64,000 bases of DNA from an uncultured Clostridia bacterium (GTDB lineage Bacteria > Bacillota > Clostridia > Christensenellales > Borkfalkiaceae), in the NCBI GenBank assembly GCA_949290575.1, contig CASESJ010000002.1, forward strand, positions 105,662 through 169,661. The letters are read 5' to 3'. The translations under genes were made by a program, and so were the position numbers. The notes beneath the pieces were generated by a model. The model saw only the letters and a list, made by a program, of their open reading frames with translations. It was not told where the DNA came from and did no database searches. Below are positions 7,695 to 16,606 of the stretch, one piece after another (position 1 is the stretch's first letter; each line of letters begins with the position of its first letter).

Positions 7695-8993
7695 ATGAAT
7701 ACAGAACTTGCCCGCTATGCGGGCAGCAAAATATGCGTTGCGTGTTCGGGCGGAAGGGATTCAATGGCTCTTTTGCATTACCTTTGGCACAACGCGTCGG
7801 AATGGAACATAACCGTAAGCGCGCTCAACTGCGACCACGGAATGCGCGGCGAACAGTCCGCCGCCGACAGCAGGTTCGTAGCCGATTGGTGCGCAAAGAA
7901 TAAAATTCCTCTGACGCGTTTTTCTGCCGACGGTTTTCCCTCCGAAGCCGCTGCGCGCGAGTGGAGGATAGGTTGTTACCTTAAAGTGTCGCCCTTCGTC
8001 GACTGCGTCGCCACGGCTCATCACCTCGACGACAACGCCGAAACGGTACTTTTCAATCTTGCAAGGGGCTCGTCCCTTGCGGGCATGTGCGGCATTACGG
8101 ATGAAGACCTGTCTTTGGCTGCAGGCAAAAAATTTACGCTCATCCGTCCGCTCATAAATTGCAGCCGCCGAGAGATAGAAAAGTACATTGCCGATAACGA
8201 CATACCCTATGTCGATGACCAGACCAATTTTTCGGACGATTATACGCGCAACAGAATAAGGCACAACGTTCTGCCCGCCCTCGAGCAGGCTGTTCCGGGT
8301 GCGGCTGCGGCGATATATCGTTTTTCCCGTCTGGCGGCGGAAGACGAAAAATATTATGCAAATGCCGCGTCTGAGCTTGTCAAAAGTTCGGTTTGCGGTT
8401 ATACTGTATCATATTGCAAAGACAGGAGCGTGTTCGCCCGCGCCGTGCGCGACGTGGTGGCAAGACGCTTTCAGAAAAAAGATTATACCTCCGCGCACTT
8501 CGACGCTCTGTTTGCGCTTCAGTCTGCGGCTACGGGAAAAAAGTTTTCCTTTCTCAATCTGACAGCCTATAAGGAGGAGGGCAGACTGCGTATCGCCGAA
8601 GATATGCCTTCGCCTGATATTCAGGAGCCGTTCGCGCTCTACGCAGAGGGAAAAAGCGGATTTTGCGGACTTAAGCTCGACGTCCTGAAACTTGCCCCGC
8701 AAGACAGTCCCGATACAAGAGTTCTGCGGGTCGACGGAGATAAAATTCCGCGTGACGCGGTGGTCAGGACTATGCGTTCGGGCGACAGATTTAAAAAATT
8801 CGGCGGGGGCACGAAGAACCTCGGCGATTTTCTCACAGATAGAAAGATACCTGTCGCGTTCAGGGACAAGATACCCTTGATTGCGAGCGGGAGCGAAATT
8901 CTCGTCGTGTGCGGAGTGGAAATTTCAGACAAGGTAAAAGTTGAGGAAGGCGGGCGGACCTTATATATAGCGAGTGCCGACTTCCGCAAATAA
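7695..8993 (+). CDS. tilS: tRNA(Ile)-lysidine synthase TilS
   Basis: TilS ligates lysine to C34 of tRNA-Ile2 so that it reads AUA; it is essential in most bacteria. The 432 aa product has the N-type ATP pyrophosphatase loop SGGRDSM near residue 20, the HHLDDNAETVL segment near 110, and a C-terminal TilS substrate domain ending in a beta-rich region. The ATG at 7695 gives the usual short N-terminus. No ribosome site precedes it, and the promoter places transcription start on this ATG. It leads a tilS-tautomerase-hpt unit; tilS-hpt is a common Firmicute pair. Confidence 0.95.
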   Translation: MNTELARYAGSKICVACSGGRDSMALLHYLWHNASEWNITVSALNCDHGMRGEQSAADSRFVADWCAKNKIPLTRFSADGFPSEAAAREWRIGCYLKVSPFVDCVATAHHLDDNAETVLFNLARGSSLAGMCGITDEDLSLAAGKKFTLIRPLINCSRREIEKYIADNDIPYVDDQTNFSDDYTRNRIRHNVLPALEQAVPGAAAAIYRFSRLAAEDEKYYANAASELVKSSVCGYTVSYCKDRSVFARAVRDVVARRFQKKDYTSAHFDALFALQSAATGKKFSFLNLTAYKEEGRLRIAEDMPSPDIQEPFALYAEGKSGFCGLKLDVLKLAPQDSPDTRVLRVDGDKIPRDAVVRTMRSGDRFKKFGGGTKNLGDFLTDRKIPVAFRDKIPLIASGSEILVVCGVEISDKVKVEEGGRTLYIASADFRK

Positions 8994-9011
8994 AATAAGG
9001 GGGAAGGGTAT

Positions 9012-9353
9012 ATGCCTTTCATTGATTGCAAAGTGACCGTAAAGCTGACGGAAGATGAGAAGAAAGCCATAAACGACGGCTTGTGCTCGGCTGTATCGCT
9101 CATGCACAAGAGCAGTTCTTATCTCATGGTCGGAGTGAACGACGGTTACGATTTGTATTTTTCGGGCAAAAAGCTCGAGGCGGGCGCATTTGTCGACGTG
9201 CGCGCTTTCGGCGGAGTGAACGGCGGCGACTGCCGCAAGATGACGGCGGCTGTGTGCAAGCTTTTAAAAGAGGTTGCGGGCATACCTTCGGACGGCGTGT
9301 ATATCACTTACGAAGGTTACGAAAACTGGGGCTGGAACGGCGACAATTTCTGA
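9012..9353 (+). CDS. MIF-like tautomerase
   Basis: This 113 aa protein resembles macrophage migration inhibitory factor, which tautomerises phenylpyruvate-type substrates. After removal of Met the catalytic N-terminal proline (MPFID) is exposed. The lysine in MHKSSSYLMV fits Lys32 of human MIF, and the tail DGVYITYEGYENWGWNGDNF fits the conserved VYINYYD...VGWN end. Length matches MIF (114-115). A GGGGGAAGGG ribosome site precedes the ATG. It sits between tilS and hpt, where such a gene is not usual. The in vivo substrate is unknown; it might act on host signalling if exported, but no signal peptide is seen. Confidence 0.85.
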   Translation: MPFIDCKVTVKLTEDEKKAINDGLCSAVSLMHKSSSYLMVGVNDGYDLYFSGKKLEAGAFVDVRAFGGVNGGDCRKMTAAVCKLLKEVAGIPSDGVYITYEGYENWGWNGDNF

Positions 9354-9401
9354 TTGACCGCCATATATATTGCGATTAACATACAAAAGGAGAATATCTA
9401 A

Positions 9402-9950
9402 ATGCACGAATTGCACCCTGATTGTCAGGAAATACTCTTTACCGAAGACCAATTGCGCGCGAGGGTTACGGAGGTCGCAAAACAGGTTGACGCTGCTTTT
9501 GCAGGCAAACGTCCCATTGCGCTGGGCATACTCAAGGGCAGCATTATTTTTTATGCCGACTTCATTCGTTGCCTTTCCATACCCGTAGAACTCGACTTTA
9601 TGGCGGTTTCGTCATACGGCTCGGGCACGGAGTCGAGCGGAAAACTCAAAATCAAAAAGGACCTCGACAGCGATATAAGAGGCAGAGACGTCATAATAAT
9701 CGAGGACATCATAGACAGCGGTTTCACTCTCTGCTGCCTCAAAAAACTGCTCTTGGAGCGCGGCGCGGCTACGGTTACCATAGTCACCCTGCTCGATAAG
9801 TACGCCCGCCGCACGTCGGATATAAAGAGCGATTACAACTGCTTCCTCATAGAGGACCAGTTCGTCATAGGCTACGGTCTCGACTACGACGAGCACTATC
9901 GTTCTCTCTCCTATATAGGCATACTCAAACCCTCGGTCTATCAGAAATAA
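9402..9950 (+). CDS. hpt: Hypoxanthine-guanine phosphoribosyltransferase
   Basis: Hpt salvages hypoxanthine and guanine to IMP and GMP using PRPP. The 182 aa product has the family length, the SYGSGTESSG flexible loop, the PRPP-binding motif VIIIEDIIDSGFT near residue 105, and the purine-contact region near YGLDYDE. A strong AAGGAG lies eight bases before the ATG. It follows the MIF-like gene by 48 nt and ends the tilS unit at a strong terminator. The ftsH gene that often follows hpt in Firmicutes is absent. Confidence 0.95.
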   Translation: MHELHPDCQEILFTEDQLRARVTEVAKQVDAAFAGKRPIALGILKGSIIFYADFIRCLSIPVELDFMAVSSYGSGTESSGKLKIKKDLDSDIRGRDVIIIEDIIDSGFTLCCLKKLLLERGAATVTIVTLLDKYARRTSDIKSDYNCFLIEDQFVIGYGLDYDEHYRSLSYIGILKPSVYQK

Positions 9951-9964
9951 TTAAGTCATCATCC

Positions 9965-9997
9965 GCCGCCGCGCAATTCTGCGCGGCGGCTTTTTTT
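9965..9997 (+). terminator. Terminator after hpt
   Basis: A perfect 10 bp GCCGCCGCGC stem (9965-9974 with 9981-9990), with a 6 nt loop, is followed by seven T. Confidence 0.95.
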
Positions 9998-10102
9998 AAA
10001 CCTTAAAGCAGCCGCATGCGCGGCAAGTGCTTTCGCGCAAATATTTCATCCGCGTGCATAAAACCCGACGTTTGTAGGACAATAAGTATCAGGAGAATGT
10101 TT

Positions 10103-10345
10103 ATGGTAATTGTTAATTTTATTTCTTATATTCTCGTACTCGTAGGCGCACTCAACTGGGGTCTCTACGGCATCTGGAACTTCAATCTCGTCGGCTGGAT
10201 TTTCCAGGGACCCAGGTCGGTAGGGTCTATAATCGTCTACATCGCGGTTGCAGTAGCCGCGCTCTGGCTGATTATTTCGCCCATCATCACCGGCAGAGGA
10301 CTTCTTCTGTCCATGCGCGAGGGTCACGACAGGGCTGACGCCTGA
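10103..10345 (+). CDS. DUF378-family small membrane protein
   Basis: This 80 aa protein begins MVIVNFISYILVLVGALNW and has two hydrophobic helices separated by a short loop (LVGWIFQGPRSVG), which matches the DUF378/YuzA family. The family has no known activity. The start at 10103 is chosen because AGGAG lies seven bases before it; the ATG six bases earlier is too close to that site. The gene is monocistronic, between the hpt terminator and its own terminator. Confidence 0.8.
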   Translation: MVIVNFISYILVLVGALNWGLYGIWNFNLVGWIFQGPRSVGSIIVYIAVAVAALWLIISPIITGRGLLLSMREGHDRADA

Positions 10346-10359
10346 ATTTTTTAAAATGA

Positions 10360-10398
10360 GGCGGCGGACGCAATAATCTGCGTCCGCCGCCTGCTTTT
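10360..10398 (+). terminator. Terminator after the DUF378 gene
   Basis: A perfect 13 bp stem (10360-10372 with 10379-10391) with a 6 nt loop is followed by a T tract. Confidence 0.92.
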
Positions 10399-10463
10399 TT
10401 ATAAAACTCTTAGTTTATGGCGCGCAAAGAATAAAAATTAACCTGCAATTTGTGTCGTATGTA

Positions 10464-10492
10464 TTGAATTGTATCGCTCCGAGTGATATAAT
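10464..10492 (+). promoter_or_regulatory. Promoter of the ABC exporter operon with a long leader
   Basis: TTGAAT (10464-10469) and TATAAT (10487-10492) are 17 nt apart. The leader to the ATG at 10689 would be about 190 nt. It holds no gene but includes the inverted repeat TGTGT-6 nt-ACACA at 10625-10640. Confidence 0.65.
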
Positions 10493-10688
10493 CATATCGG
10501 CAGAGTATGAAAGAATTTTTCTGTTTGCAACCGAAATATTATTCTGAAAAGTAATTCAGACATAAAAAATTGCGGAAAAAGAATGTAAAAAAGGCAAGAT
10601 TTAACAGTAATTTCACATAAAAGATGTGTCAATGTACACACAGTCAGGTTAAAATCGGAAAAGCCATAAAAGTATTAAGAGGTGCGGT

Positions 10689-11390
10689 ATGAGTTATCTC
10701 AGTCTTTCTGACGTAAGCAAAGAATATACGGTAGGCAGCGTAAAGGTGCAGGCATTAAAGAATGTTTCGTTCGAGCTGAACGACGGCGAGTTTGCAGTCG
10801 TGGTCGGCAGTTCAGGCGCGGGCAAGACCACGCTTTTGAACCTTCTGGGCGGAATGGACAGCGTTTCGGGCGGCAGCATAGAGCTGGACGGCAAGTCTCT
10901 AACCGACCTCGACCGCCGCGGACTTACGAATTACCGCCGCAACGACGTGGGATTTGTCTTTCAGTTTTACAACCTCATGCCCAATCTCACCGCGCTCGAA
11001 AACGTCGAAATAGCCATTGAAATCTGCAAGGACCACCTTGCGCCCAAGGATGTTTTAGAGGAAGTCGGTCTGGGCGAAAGACTTGGCAATTTCCCTTCGC
11101 AGCTCTCGGGCGGCGAACAGCAGAGGGTGTCTATCGCGAGGGCGATAGCAAAAAATCCCAAACTGCTCCTTTGCGACGAGCCCACTGGCGCGCTCGACTA
11201 CGCTACGGGCAAAAAGATTTTAAAACTTCTCTACGACATATCCAAACAGCGCAAGAGGCTGGTAATAATCGTTACGCACAATTCCGCGCTCAAGGATATG
11301 GCGGACAAAGTTATCTACATACGCAGCGGCGAAATAGAAAAAATAGAGACCAACCCCAATCCCAAACCCGTCGAAGAAATAGAGTGGTAA
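10689..11390 (+). CDS. ABC transporter ATP-binding protein, MacB/LolD type
   Basis: This 233 aa cytoplasmic ATPase powers the FtsX-like permease that follows. It has Walker [10 protein letters not shown] near residue 40, the Q-loop near FQFYNLMPN, signature LSGGEQQR near 139, Walker [13 protein letters not shown] near 160, and the H-switch VTHN near 198. Close relatives export lipoproteins, antimicrobial peptides or macrolides, or act as mechanotransmission complexes. AGAGG lies before the ATG. It is 41 nt upstream of its permease and has no adjacent two-component system. Confidence 0.92.
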   Translation: MSYLSLSDVSKEYTVGSVKVQALKNVSFELNDGEFAVVVGSSGAGKTTLLNLLGGMDSVSGGSIELDGKSLTDLDRRGLTNYRRNDVGFVFQFYNLMPNLTALENVEIAIEICKDHLAPKDVLEEVGLGERLGNFPSQLSGGEQQRVSIARAIAKNPKLLLCDEPTGALDYATGKKILKLLYDISKQRKRLVIIVTHNSALKDMADKVIYIRSGEIEKIETNPNPKPVEEIEW

Positions 11391-11431
11391 ACTCCTCGGC
11401 TGCGGGGTAATCTTATTCAGGCGGTGCGGAA

Positions 11432-13423
11432 ATGAAGACATATTTAAAAACTCTGGGGCGCATGTTCAGCAAGCATGTCACGCGCTTCATATCTATAATT
11501 TTCATAGTGCTCATATCGGTCGGGTTCTCCGCGGGCGTAGGTTCGTCCACGGATAAAATCCAGCATTCTTTAAGCGATTACTATGCCGAGAGAAAAGTGC
11601 CCGACTTCATAGTCAAGTCGAGCGCGGACGACGGATTTTCCGAGGAGGACGTGCAGACGATACTTGACCTCTTCTCCGAAGACGAAATCGCGCCCGAACA
11701 CGATACAGGCATGTCGGTAGACGTCAACCTCGACTATCCCGACGGCAAGAGCAGACTGACGAGAATTTATTTTCTTGACAGTTTTCCCGAGGATAATTCA
11801 AAGGAATTCAAACTCAACATTCCCGACGTGATAAGTTCGTCCGACGAGCCTACAGACCTTCCGGAGGCTTTTGCAGAGCGCGCAAACAAGACGATAGAGG
11901 GCGTCGATTTAGGCGCGGAAATAGAGCTGGACTTTGCAGATATTTTAAATCAGCTGTCGGTGCAGGATACGGGCGAAGAGCTTGACGAGAGCATGCTTAA
12001 CATTATATCCATGTTAGCTAAGCCTGTAACCGTAAAGGTGACGGCAACTTTGCAGAGCCCTCTGACCATCGCGCTCGACGGCGAGCCGAGCTATGTCAAC
12101 GGCGAAGACGTGGAACTTCCCGAGACAGGTTCGGGACTTGACGGACTTGTGACGGTGGACAACATACTCTATGTATCCTCGGACATAATACCCTCTGTTA
12201 TGGGCAACGTGCTGTTGCCGAGCGGCGATTTATATATAGCCGTGTGCGACCGCGATATGTTCTCTTCATTCAGCAGAGGTTATGAAAAATACATCGACGA
12301 AATGAGCGAAAAAATTACCGCGGCAATGACGGGAGAAGACGGCGTTTCTACGGTGAGGGTGATAACTCTTTACGACAATTTTTCGCTGTACTCTCTCTAC
12401 AGTTATTCCGAAAAAGTTGCGGCAATAAGCTGGGTGCTTGTAGTTGCGTTCATATTCGTAACTGCGCTCGTTGTGTTCTCCAACATAAGCCGACTTATGG
12501 AGGAGGAGCGCGGTCAGGTTGCCTGCCTGCGCACATTAGGATATTCGCCATTTAAAATAATTTTCAAATACGCGCTGTTCGCCATGATAGCCACGGGTAT
12601 AGGCGGCGTCGGTTCGTACTTTGTGGGAATGGGTCTGTCCTCGCTCATCTATTACATATTCAACTTCTCGTACGCAATGCCCGCTATGTCGGCATACTTT
12701 GCGATGAATTTCTATTACATAGTGTTCGGCATAATAGTTGTGGCAATACTCTGCGCAACTCTGTTCTCGGGCATAAAGATGATGCTTCAGCAGCCTGCCG
12801 AACTGCTCCGACCCAAGCCTCCCAAGGCGGGCAAAAAGGTCATTTTCGAGCATATGCCTTTCCTCTGGAACAGGCTTTCCTTCAAATATAAGTCGACTGT
12901 CCGCAATGTTTTGAGGTATAAGAGCAGGTTCTTTATGACGGTAATAGCCGTCGCCGTCTCAATGGCTCTCGTCATGGCGGGACTTGCCATACTCGACTTG
13001 TGCCTGTTCGGCACGCTCAAGTCGCCCTCTATTGTCGCAATAGCGGTAGTTATAATAATCTTTGCGGGAATGCTCACGGCGACTGTCATATACACAATGA
13101 CAAACATCAACATAAGCGAGCGCAACCGCGAGCTGGCAACGCTTATGGTTCTGGGCTACCACGACGGCGAGGTGTGCGGCTACATTCACCGCGAAATTTA
13201 TATCGATACGTTAATCGGCATCATCTTCGGCTATCCTCTGGCTGCGTTGCTCATAGGTCTTGTGTTCACGCTGATAGGTCTGGGTACGCTGGGCGGAATA
13301 AGCTGGTTCATGTGGGTAATCGCACCATTTGTAGTAGTGCTGTTCTCGCTGCTGGTAACGCTCCTTCTCAGGCGCAGAATTGTAAAAATCGATATGAACG
13401 AAAGCCTTAAGGCGATTGAATAA
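11432..13423 (+). CDS. FtsX-like ABC permease
   Basis: This 663 aa permease pairs with the preceding ATPase. It has one N-terminal membrane helix (residues 18-38) and a large extracytoplasmic domain (about 40-320). Three helices follow near 330-455 (first FtsX core), and then a second helix at 500-520 and an FtsX core with helices around 530-650. This is the long layout of peptide-sensing or export permeases. The extracellular domain is acidic and matches nothing I recognise. The substrate cannot be named from sequence; cell-wall or antimicrobial peptide handling is an inference from the family. Confidence 0.88.
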   Translation: MKTYLKTLGRMFSKHVTRFISIIFIVLISVGFSAGVGSSTDKIQHSLSDYYAERKVPDFIVKSSADDGFSEEDVQTILDLFSEDEIAPEHDTGMSVDVNLDYPDGKSRLTRIYFLDSFPEDNSKEFKLNIPDVISSSDEPTDLPEAFAERANKTIEGVDLGAEIELDFADILNQLSVQDTGEELDESMLNIISMLAKPVTVKVTATLQSPLTIALDGEPSYVNGEDVELPETGSGLDGLVTVDNILYVSSDIIPSVMGNVLLPSGDLYIAVCDRDMFSSFSRGYEKYIDEMSEKITAAMTGEDGVSTVRVITLYDNFSLYSLYSYSEKVAAISWVLVVAFIFVTALVVFSNISRLMEEERGQVACLRTLGYSPFKIIFKYALFAMIATGIGGVGSYFVGMGLSSLIYYIFNFSYAMPAMSAYFAMNFYYIVFGIIVVAILCATLFSGIKMMLQQPAELLRPKPPKAGKKVIFEHMPFLWNRLSFKYKSTVRNVLRYKSRFFMTVIAVAVSMALVMAGLAILDLCLFGTLKSPSIVAIAVVIIIFAGMLTATVIYTMTNINISERNRELATLMVLGYHDGEVCGYIHREIYIDTLIGIIFGYPLAALLIGLVFTLIGLGTLGGISWFMWVIAPFVVVLFSLLVTLLLRRRIVKIDMNESLKAIE

Positions 13424-13470
13424 AACGCGCTGTACAAAGCGCGACTGCAATGCAGAATAAATGCGATTTT

Positions 13471-13502
13471 AATGCGCCGCCCGCTTAAAGCGGGCGGCGC
13501 AT
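13471..13502. other. Long GC-rich hairpin downstream of the permease gene
   Basis: A perfect 15 bp stem (13471-13485 with 13488-13502) has a tiny loop, but no T tract follows on either strand. It may slow transcription or protect the mRNA 3' end rather than terminate. Confidence 0.5.
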
Positions 13503-13583
13503 TCTGTATATCGCAGCCGCCATTTTCAGGACTGACAGCCTGCGTTTATGTGAGCTTTATAAACTTTCTTGTCCGTCAGCCGC

Positions 13584-13629
13584 CCGTTCGGAAGCGACAG
13601 ACTCCTCGTCGCAACCGAACGGCTCTTTT
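13584..13629 (+). terminator. Possible terminator of the ABC exporter operon
   Basis: An imperfect 15 bp stem (13584-13598 with 13608-13622, two mismatches) is followed by CTCTTTTAT. Apart from this hairpin and the one at 13471, the stretch 13424-13726 holds nothing I can assign. Confidence 0.5.
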
Positions 13630-13726
13630 ATAAGTCGTAGGTTTGATAAATAATGACATTAATGACTAATTTTTGCCTGTTCCGCGCCCTCGCGGCGGCA
13701 TAAAAGCTCAAATTGCCCTCAATAGC

Positions 13727-13755
13727 TTGCCATGCAAAAGGGCTTGTGATAGAAT
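13727..13755 (+). promoter_or_regulatory. Promoter of the pectate lyase gene
   Basis: TTGCCA (13727-13732) and TAGAAT (13750-13755) are 17 nt apart. Two similar blocks, ACGTAAACA and GCGTAAAACA, follow in the leader and might be regulator sites. Confidence 0.6.
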
Positions 13756-13807
13756 ATAAACATTACGTAAACATCTGCGTAAAACACATTTTCAGAAGGT
13801 CAGAAAT

Positions 13808-16387
13808 ATGAAAATTAAAAAAATAGCAATGTTTGTAGTTTCGCTGGTACTCAGCGCGTCATGCGCTGTATCTTCCGCGTGTGCGGGATTGGGTAAACCA
13901 GACGATACTACCGACGGTTCTCAAACAGAACAGCCTGATGACGGCAACACCGAAAGCGGCGGCGAAGATACTCCTGAAAACCCCGACGGCGACAACACCG
14001 AGAGCGGAGATACCGAGGGCGGAGACACCGAAGGCGGAGACACCGAAGGCGGCGATACCGAAGGCGGAGACGAGCAGTTAAAAGAAGAGGTGACAATTAC
14101 CTTTAAGAACGGGGATGACGTCCTCTCTTCGTCTACTGTAGAAAAGGATACGTGCATACAGCCCTATGAGCTGAATATCAGCGGATATTACGTTTCGGGT
14201 TGGTATACTACGGCAGATTTTTCGGGCGAACCCTATGATTTCACCCAGCCTTTCACTGCGGATACCACGCTGTATGCAAAGCTTGTTGCAGTCGTCAAGA
14301 CGGTGACTTACGCAAGTTCTGCCAGCGAGAGCGCGGCTTTCGAGTGGACGGACAGCAATGCGTCCTCGGCAAAGGTTGAATACAAGCTCAGCAGTGCCGG
14401 CTCATATACGACAGCCGACAGCGAGCTCGTCCGCCAGATTTCATCAACTTCAGCGAGGGTGGATATCGTAGGACTTAAGGGCAACGCGAACTACGACTTC
14501 CGCATTACAACAAGCAGCAAGGAAGTGATTGATTTCGAGGACGTAACAATTTCTGCATACGACCGTTCGGGCTATGCTCATTTCAACGCGACGAGCGGCG
14601 TCGGCGCGTATAACGACGACGGCACTCTGAAGTCGGGCGCACAGGTAATTTATGTTACCGAAGCAACCAAGAATACCGTAAAGGCTACCATTAACGGCAA
14701 ACCGTATACGGGAATTGTAAGCATTCTTCAGAACGCATATAATACCAGCAGTCCGATAGCAATAAGGGTTATAGGCAGAATTTCCGCTGCAACGTGGAAT
14801 AAAATCGATTACAATGAAGACGGTAAATACAGCAGTTCCAACAAACTGACTGCAGATTATGTAATCGGTGCAAACGGCAAGGCATTGCCCAAGACGAGCA
14901 CGCTCACCGAAGAAGATATTATCAGCGGCGGATACAATACGCTCAATACTTCTGTCGCAACAAAGCTTAACGGACTTACCAACAAAGTCAAGTACAGCGG
15001 CGGCGAATTCGATTCTTACTACAACATGTGCGATATCGAACTCGCCGAAAACGTAACGCTCGAGGGCATAGGCGAGGACGCAGAGTTCTTCCAGTGGGGA
15101 CTTACGTGGAAGAAGTGCAACTCGATAGAGGTGCGCAACATAACCTTCGATGACTATACCGAGGACGCATGCTCGTTCGAGGGAAGCAAAGACAGTACGA
15201 CCATTTCGGGCTTCGACAGTCAGAATATCTGGATACACCACAACACTTTCAACGAGGGTATCAACTATTGGGACGTCTGCGGCGAGCAGGATAAGCATGA
15301 GGGCGACGGCGGTACGGATATTAAGCGTTGCGCATATACCACAATCTCGTACAACCATTACTATAACAACCACAAGACGGGACTTGTAGGTGGCGACGAT
15401 AATAATTTGACTGCCTGCGTGACATTCCATCACAACTTCTATGACCAGTGCTCGAGCCGTCTTCCTCTCGGCAGGCAGGCTAATATGCACATGTACAACA
15501 ACTACTACTACGGCTCGACGGGTACTAATATGTCGTTGCGTGCAGGTGCTTATGCGCTCATAGAGAACTGCTATTTCGAAAATGCCGAAAACCCCGTAAC
15601 AACGAAGGACGGCGACGGAAAGCGCGGCGTTGCAAAGATTTACAACTGCACTTTCAAGGGCGTATCTCTTGACAGCAAGTACGATGTCACTGTCGTAACA
15701 AGCAGAACGCAGAATGTAAGCAACGACAATATCTTCAATCAGACTTTCGATACAGACAGTTCTGCATTCTATTACGACAGCGCGAACAAGTGCTCTGACG
15801 TCGAAGTTATGACGGCAACTGCCGACGTGCCTTCGTTCATTCCTCAGCTTGCGGGCACGCTGCACCATAACGACAACATTACGGACGGCAGCTCTTCAGG
15901 CGGTTCGACTGGCGGTAACGAGGAAGAAGGCGGTTCAGGCGGCGGCGAAGTCGCGCAGTCGGCAACATACAGCGTAACAGTAAACGGTACTTCCGTGGTG
16001 CTCGGCGGAGACGCGCAGACGGGCTTTTTCGAGGGCGGCATAGACAGCGGTTCGGACGAGACTAAATATACCGTCGAAAGCGACAGAATTAACTTCCGCG
16101 GTGCGGCGGCATACGTAAAGCTGACGTTCAACGCCTCGGCGGGACAGACAATTACAGTCAAAGTGAATGCGGCTAACGGCTCGTCAACGGCAGGAAATAC
16201 TCTCAAACTGACGGGATCGAACGTCACCGATACGTCTGCACAGACGATTACTCTCGGCGCGAAGGATGTATTTGCCGAATACACCTGCACGTTCACGGCG
16301 GCTGCCGACGGCACCGTGACGGTGCTCTTCAAGCGCGGTGGAAGTTCTACGGTATATGTCAAGGGAATAACCGTAACTGTTCAGTAA
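13808..16387 (+). CDS. Secreted modular pectate lyase (polysaccharide lyase family 1 type)
   Basis: This 859 aa exported enzyme should cleave pectin or pectate by beta-elimination. A signal peptide covers residues 1-26, with cleavage likely after ACA. An acidic linker with four GDTEG repeats follows (67-86). Residues about 93-157 look like an InlB-type B repeat, and 158-250 are fibronectin-like. The PL1 parallel beta-helix spans about 255-690 and includes IWIHHNTF, the DIKR segment near 497 and SSRLPLGR near 550, where the catalytic arginine is expected. A Gly/Ser/Glu linker leads to a C-terminal beta-rich module (about 720-859) that may bind carbohydrate. No sortase motif or S-layer domain is seen. 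Confidence 0.9.
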   Translation: MKIKKIAMFVVSLVLSASCAVSSACAGLGKPDDTTDGSQTEQPDDGNTESGGEDTPENPDGDNTESGDTEGGDTEGGDTEGGDTEGGDEQLKEEVTITFKNGDDVLSSSTVEKDTCIQPYELNISGYYVSGWYTTADFSGEPYDFTQPFTADTTLYAKLVAVVKTVTYASSASESAAFEWTDSNASSAKVEYKLSSAGSYTTADSELVRQISSTSARVDIVGLKGNANYDFRITTSSKEVIDFEDVTISAYDRSGYAHFNATSGVGAYNDDGTLKSGAQVIYVTEATKNTVKATINGKPYTGIVSILQNAYNTSSPIAIRVIGRISAATWNKIDYNEDGKYSSSNKLTADYVIGANGKALPKTSTLTEEDIISGGYNTLNTSVATKLNGLTNKVKYSGGEFDSYYNMCDIELAENVTLEGIGEDAEFFQWGLTWKKCNSIEVRNITFDDYTEDACSFEGSKDSTTISGFDSQNIWIHHNTFNEGINYWDVCGEQDKHEGDGGTDIKRCAYTTISYNHYYNNHKTGLVGGDDNNLTACVTFHHNFYDQCSSRLPLGRQANMHMYNNYYYGSTGTNMSLRAGAYALIENCYFENAENPVTTKDGDGKRGVAKIYNCTFKGVSLDSKYDVTVVTSRTQNVSNDNIFNQTFDTDSSAFYYDSANKCSDVEVMTATADVPSFIPQLAGTLHHNDNITDGSSSGGSTGGNEEEGGSGGGEVAQSATYSVTVNGTSVVLGGDAQTGFFEGGIDSGSDETKYTVESDRINFRGAAAYVKLTFNASAGQTITVKVNAANGSSTAGNTLKLTGSNVTDTSAQTITLGAKDVFAEYTCTFTAAADGTVTVLFKRGGSSTVYVKGITVTVQ
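14006..14065 (+). repeat. Four 15 bp tandem repeats in the pectate lyase linker
   Basis: Four in-frame 15 bp units each encode GDTEG. Copy number could vary between strains and change linker length. Confidence 0.85.
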
Positions 16388-16472
16388 AATTTTAAAAAAA
16401 ATTTCAGTCCCGACGCGCAGACAGCGCGGCGGGACTTATGTTACAGGGTAAAGTTTAATAAAAAACTATCAC

Positions 16473-16515
16473 AGCCGCCGCGCGGGCAACAGCCCGCGCG
16501 GCGGCTCATTTTGTT
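16473..16515 (+). terminator. Terminator between pectate lyase and spoIIA operon
   Basis: A perfect 15 bp stem (16473-16487 with 16492-16506), with a 4 nt loop, is followed by CATTTTGTT. A weaker hairpin lies just after the lyase stop at about 16407-16437. Confidence 0.8.
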
Positions 16516-16606
16516 ACATAAAATGAGCGATTTCGGCAAAATATGCTGTAATACGCATAAAAAAAGCAGGTATTATTTAGTTAAACGCAAGGAGGGGGAA
16601 AGGCAG

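Noticed and set aside
14450..15868. 472-codon open frame on the minus strand inside the pectate lyase gene
   Set aside because: It is antisense to a clear PL1 gene, has no ribosome site and no recognisable motif. Long antisense frames are common in GC-rich codon contexts.
16388..16606. Sigma-H promoter before spoIIAA
   Set aside because: No AGGA-type -35 with a GAAT-type -10 at proper spacing was found; CAGGTATT alone is not enough.
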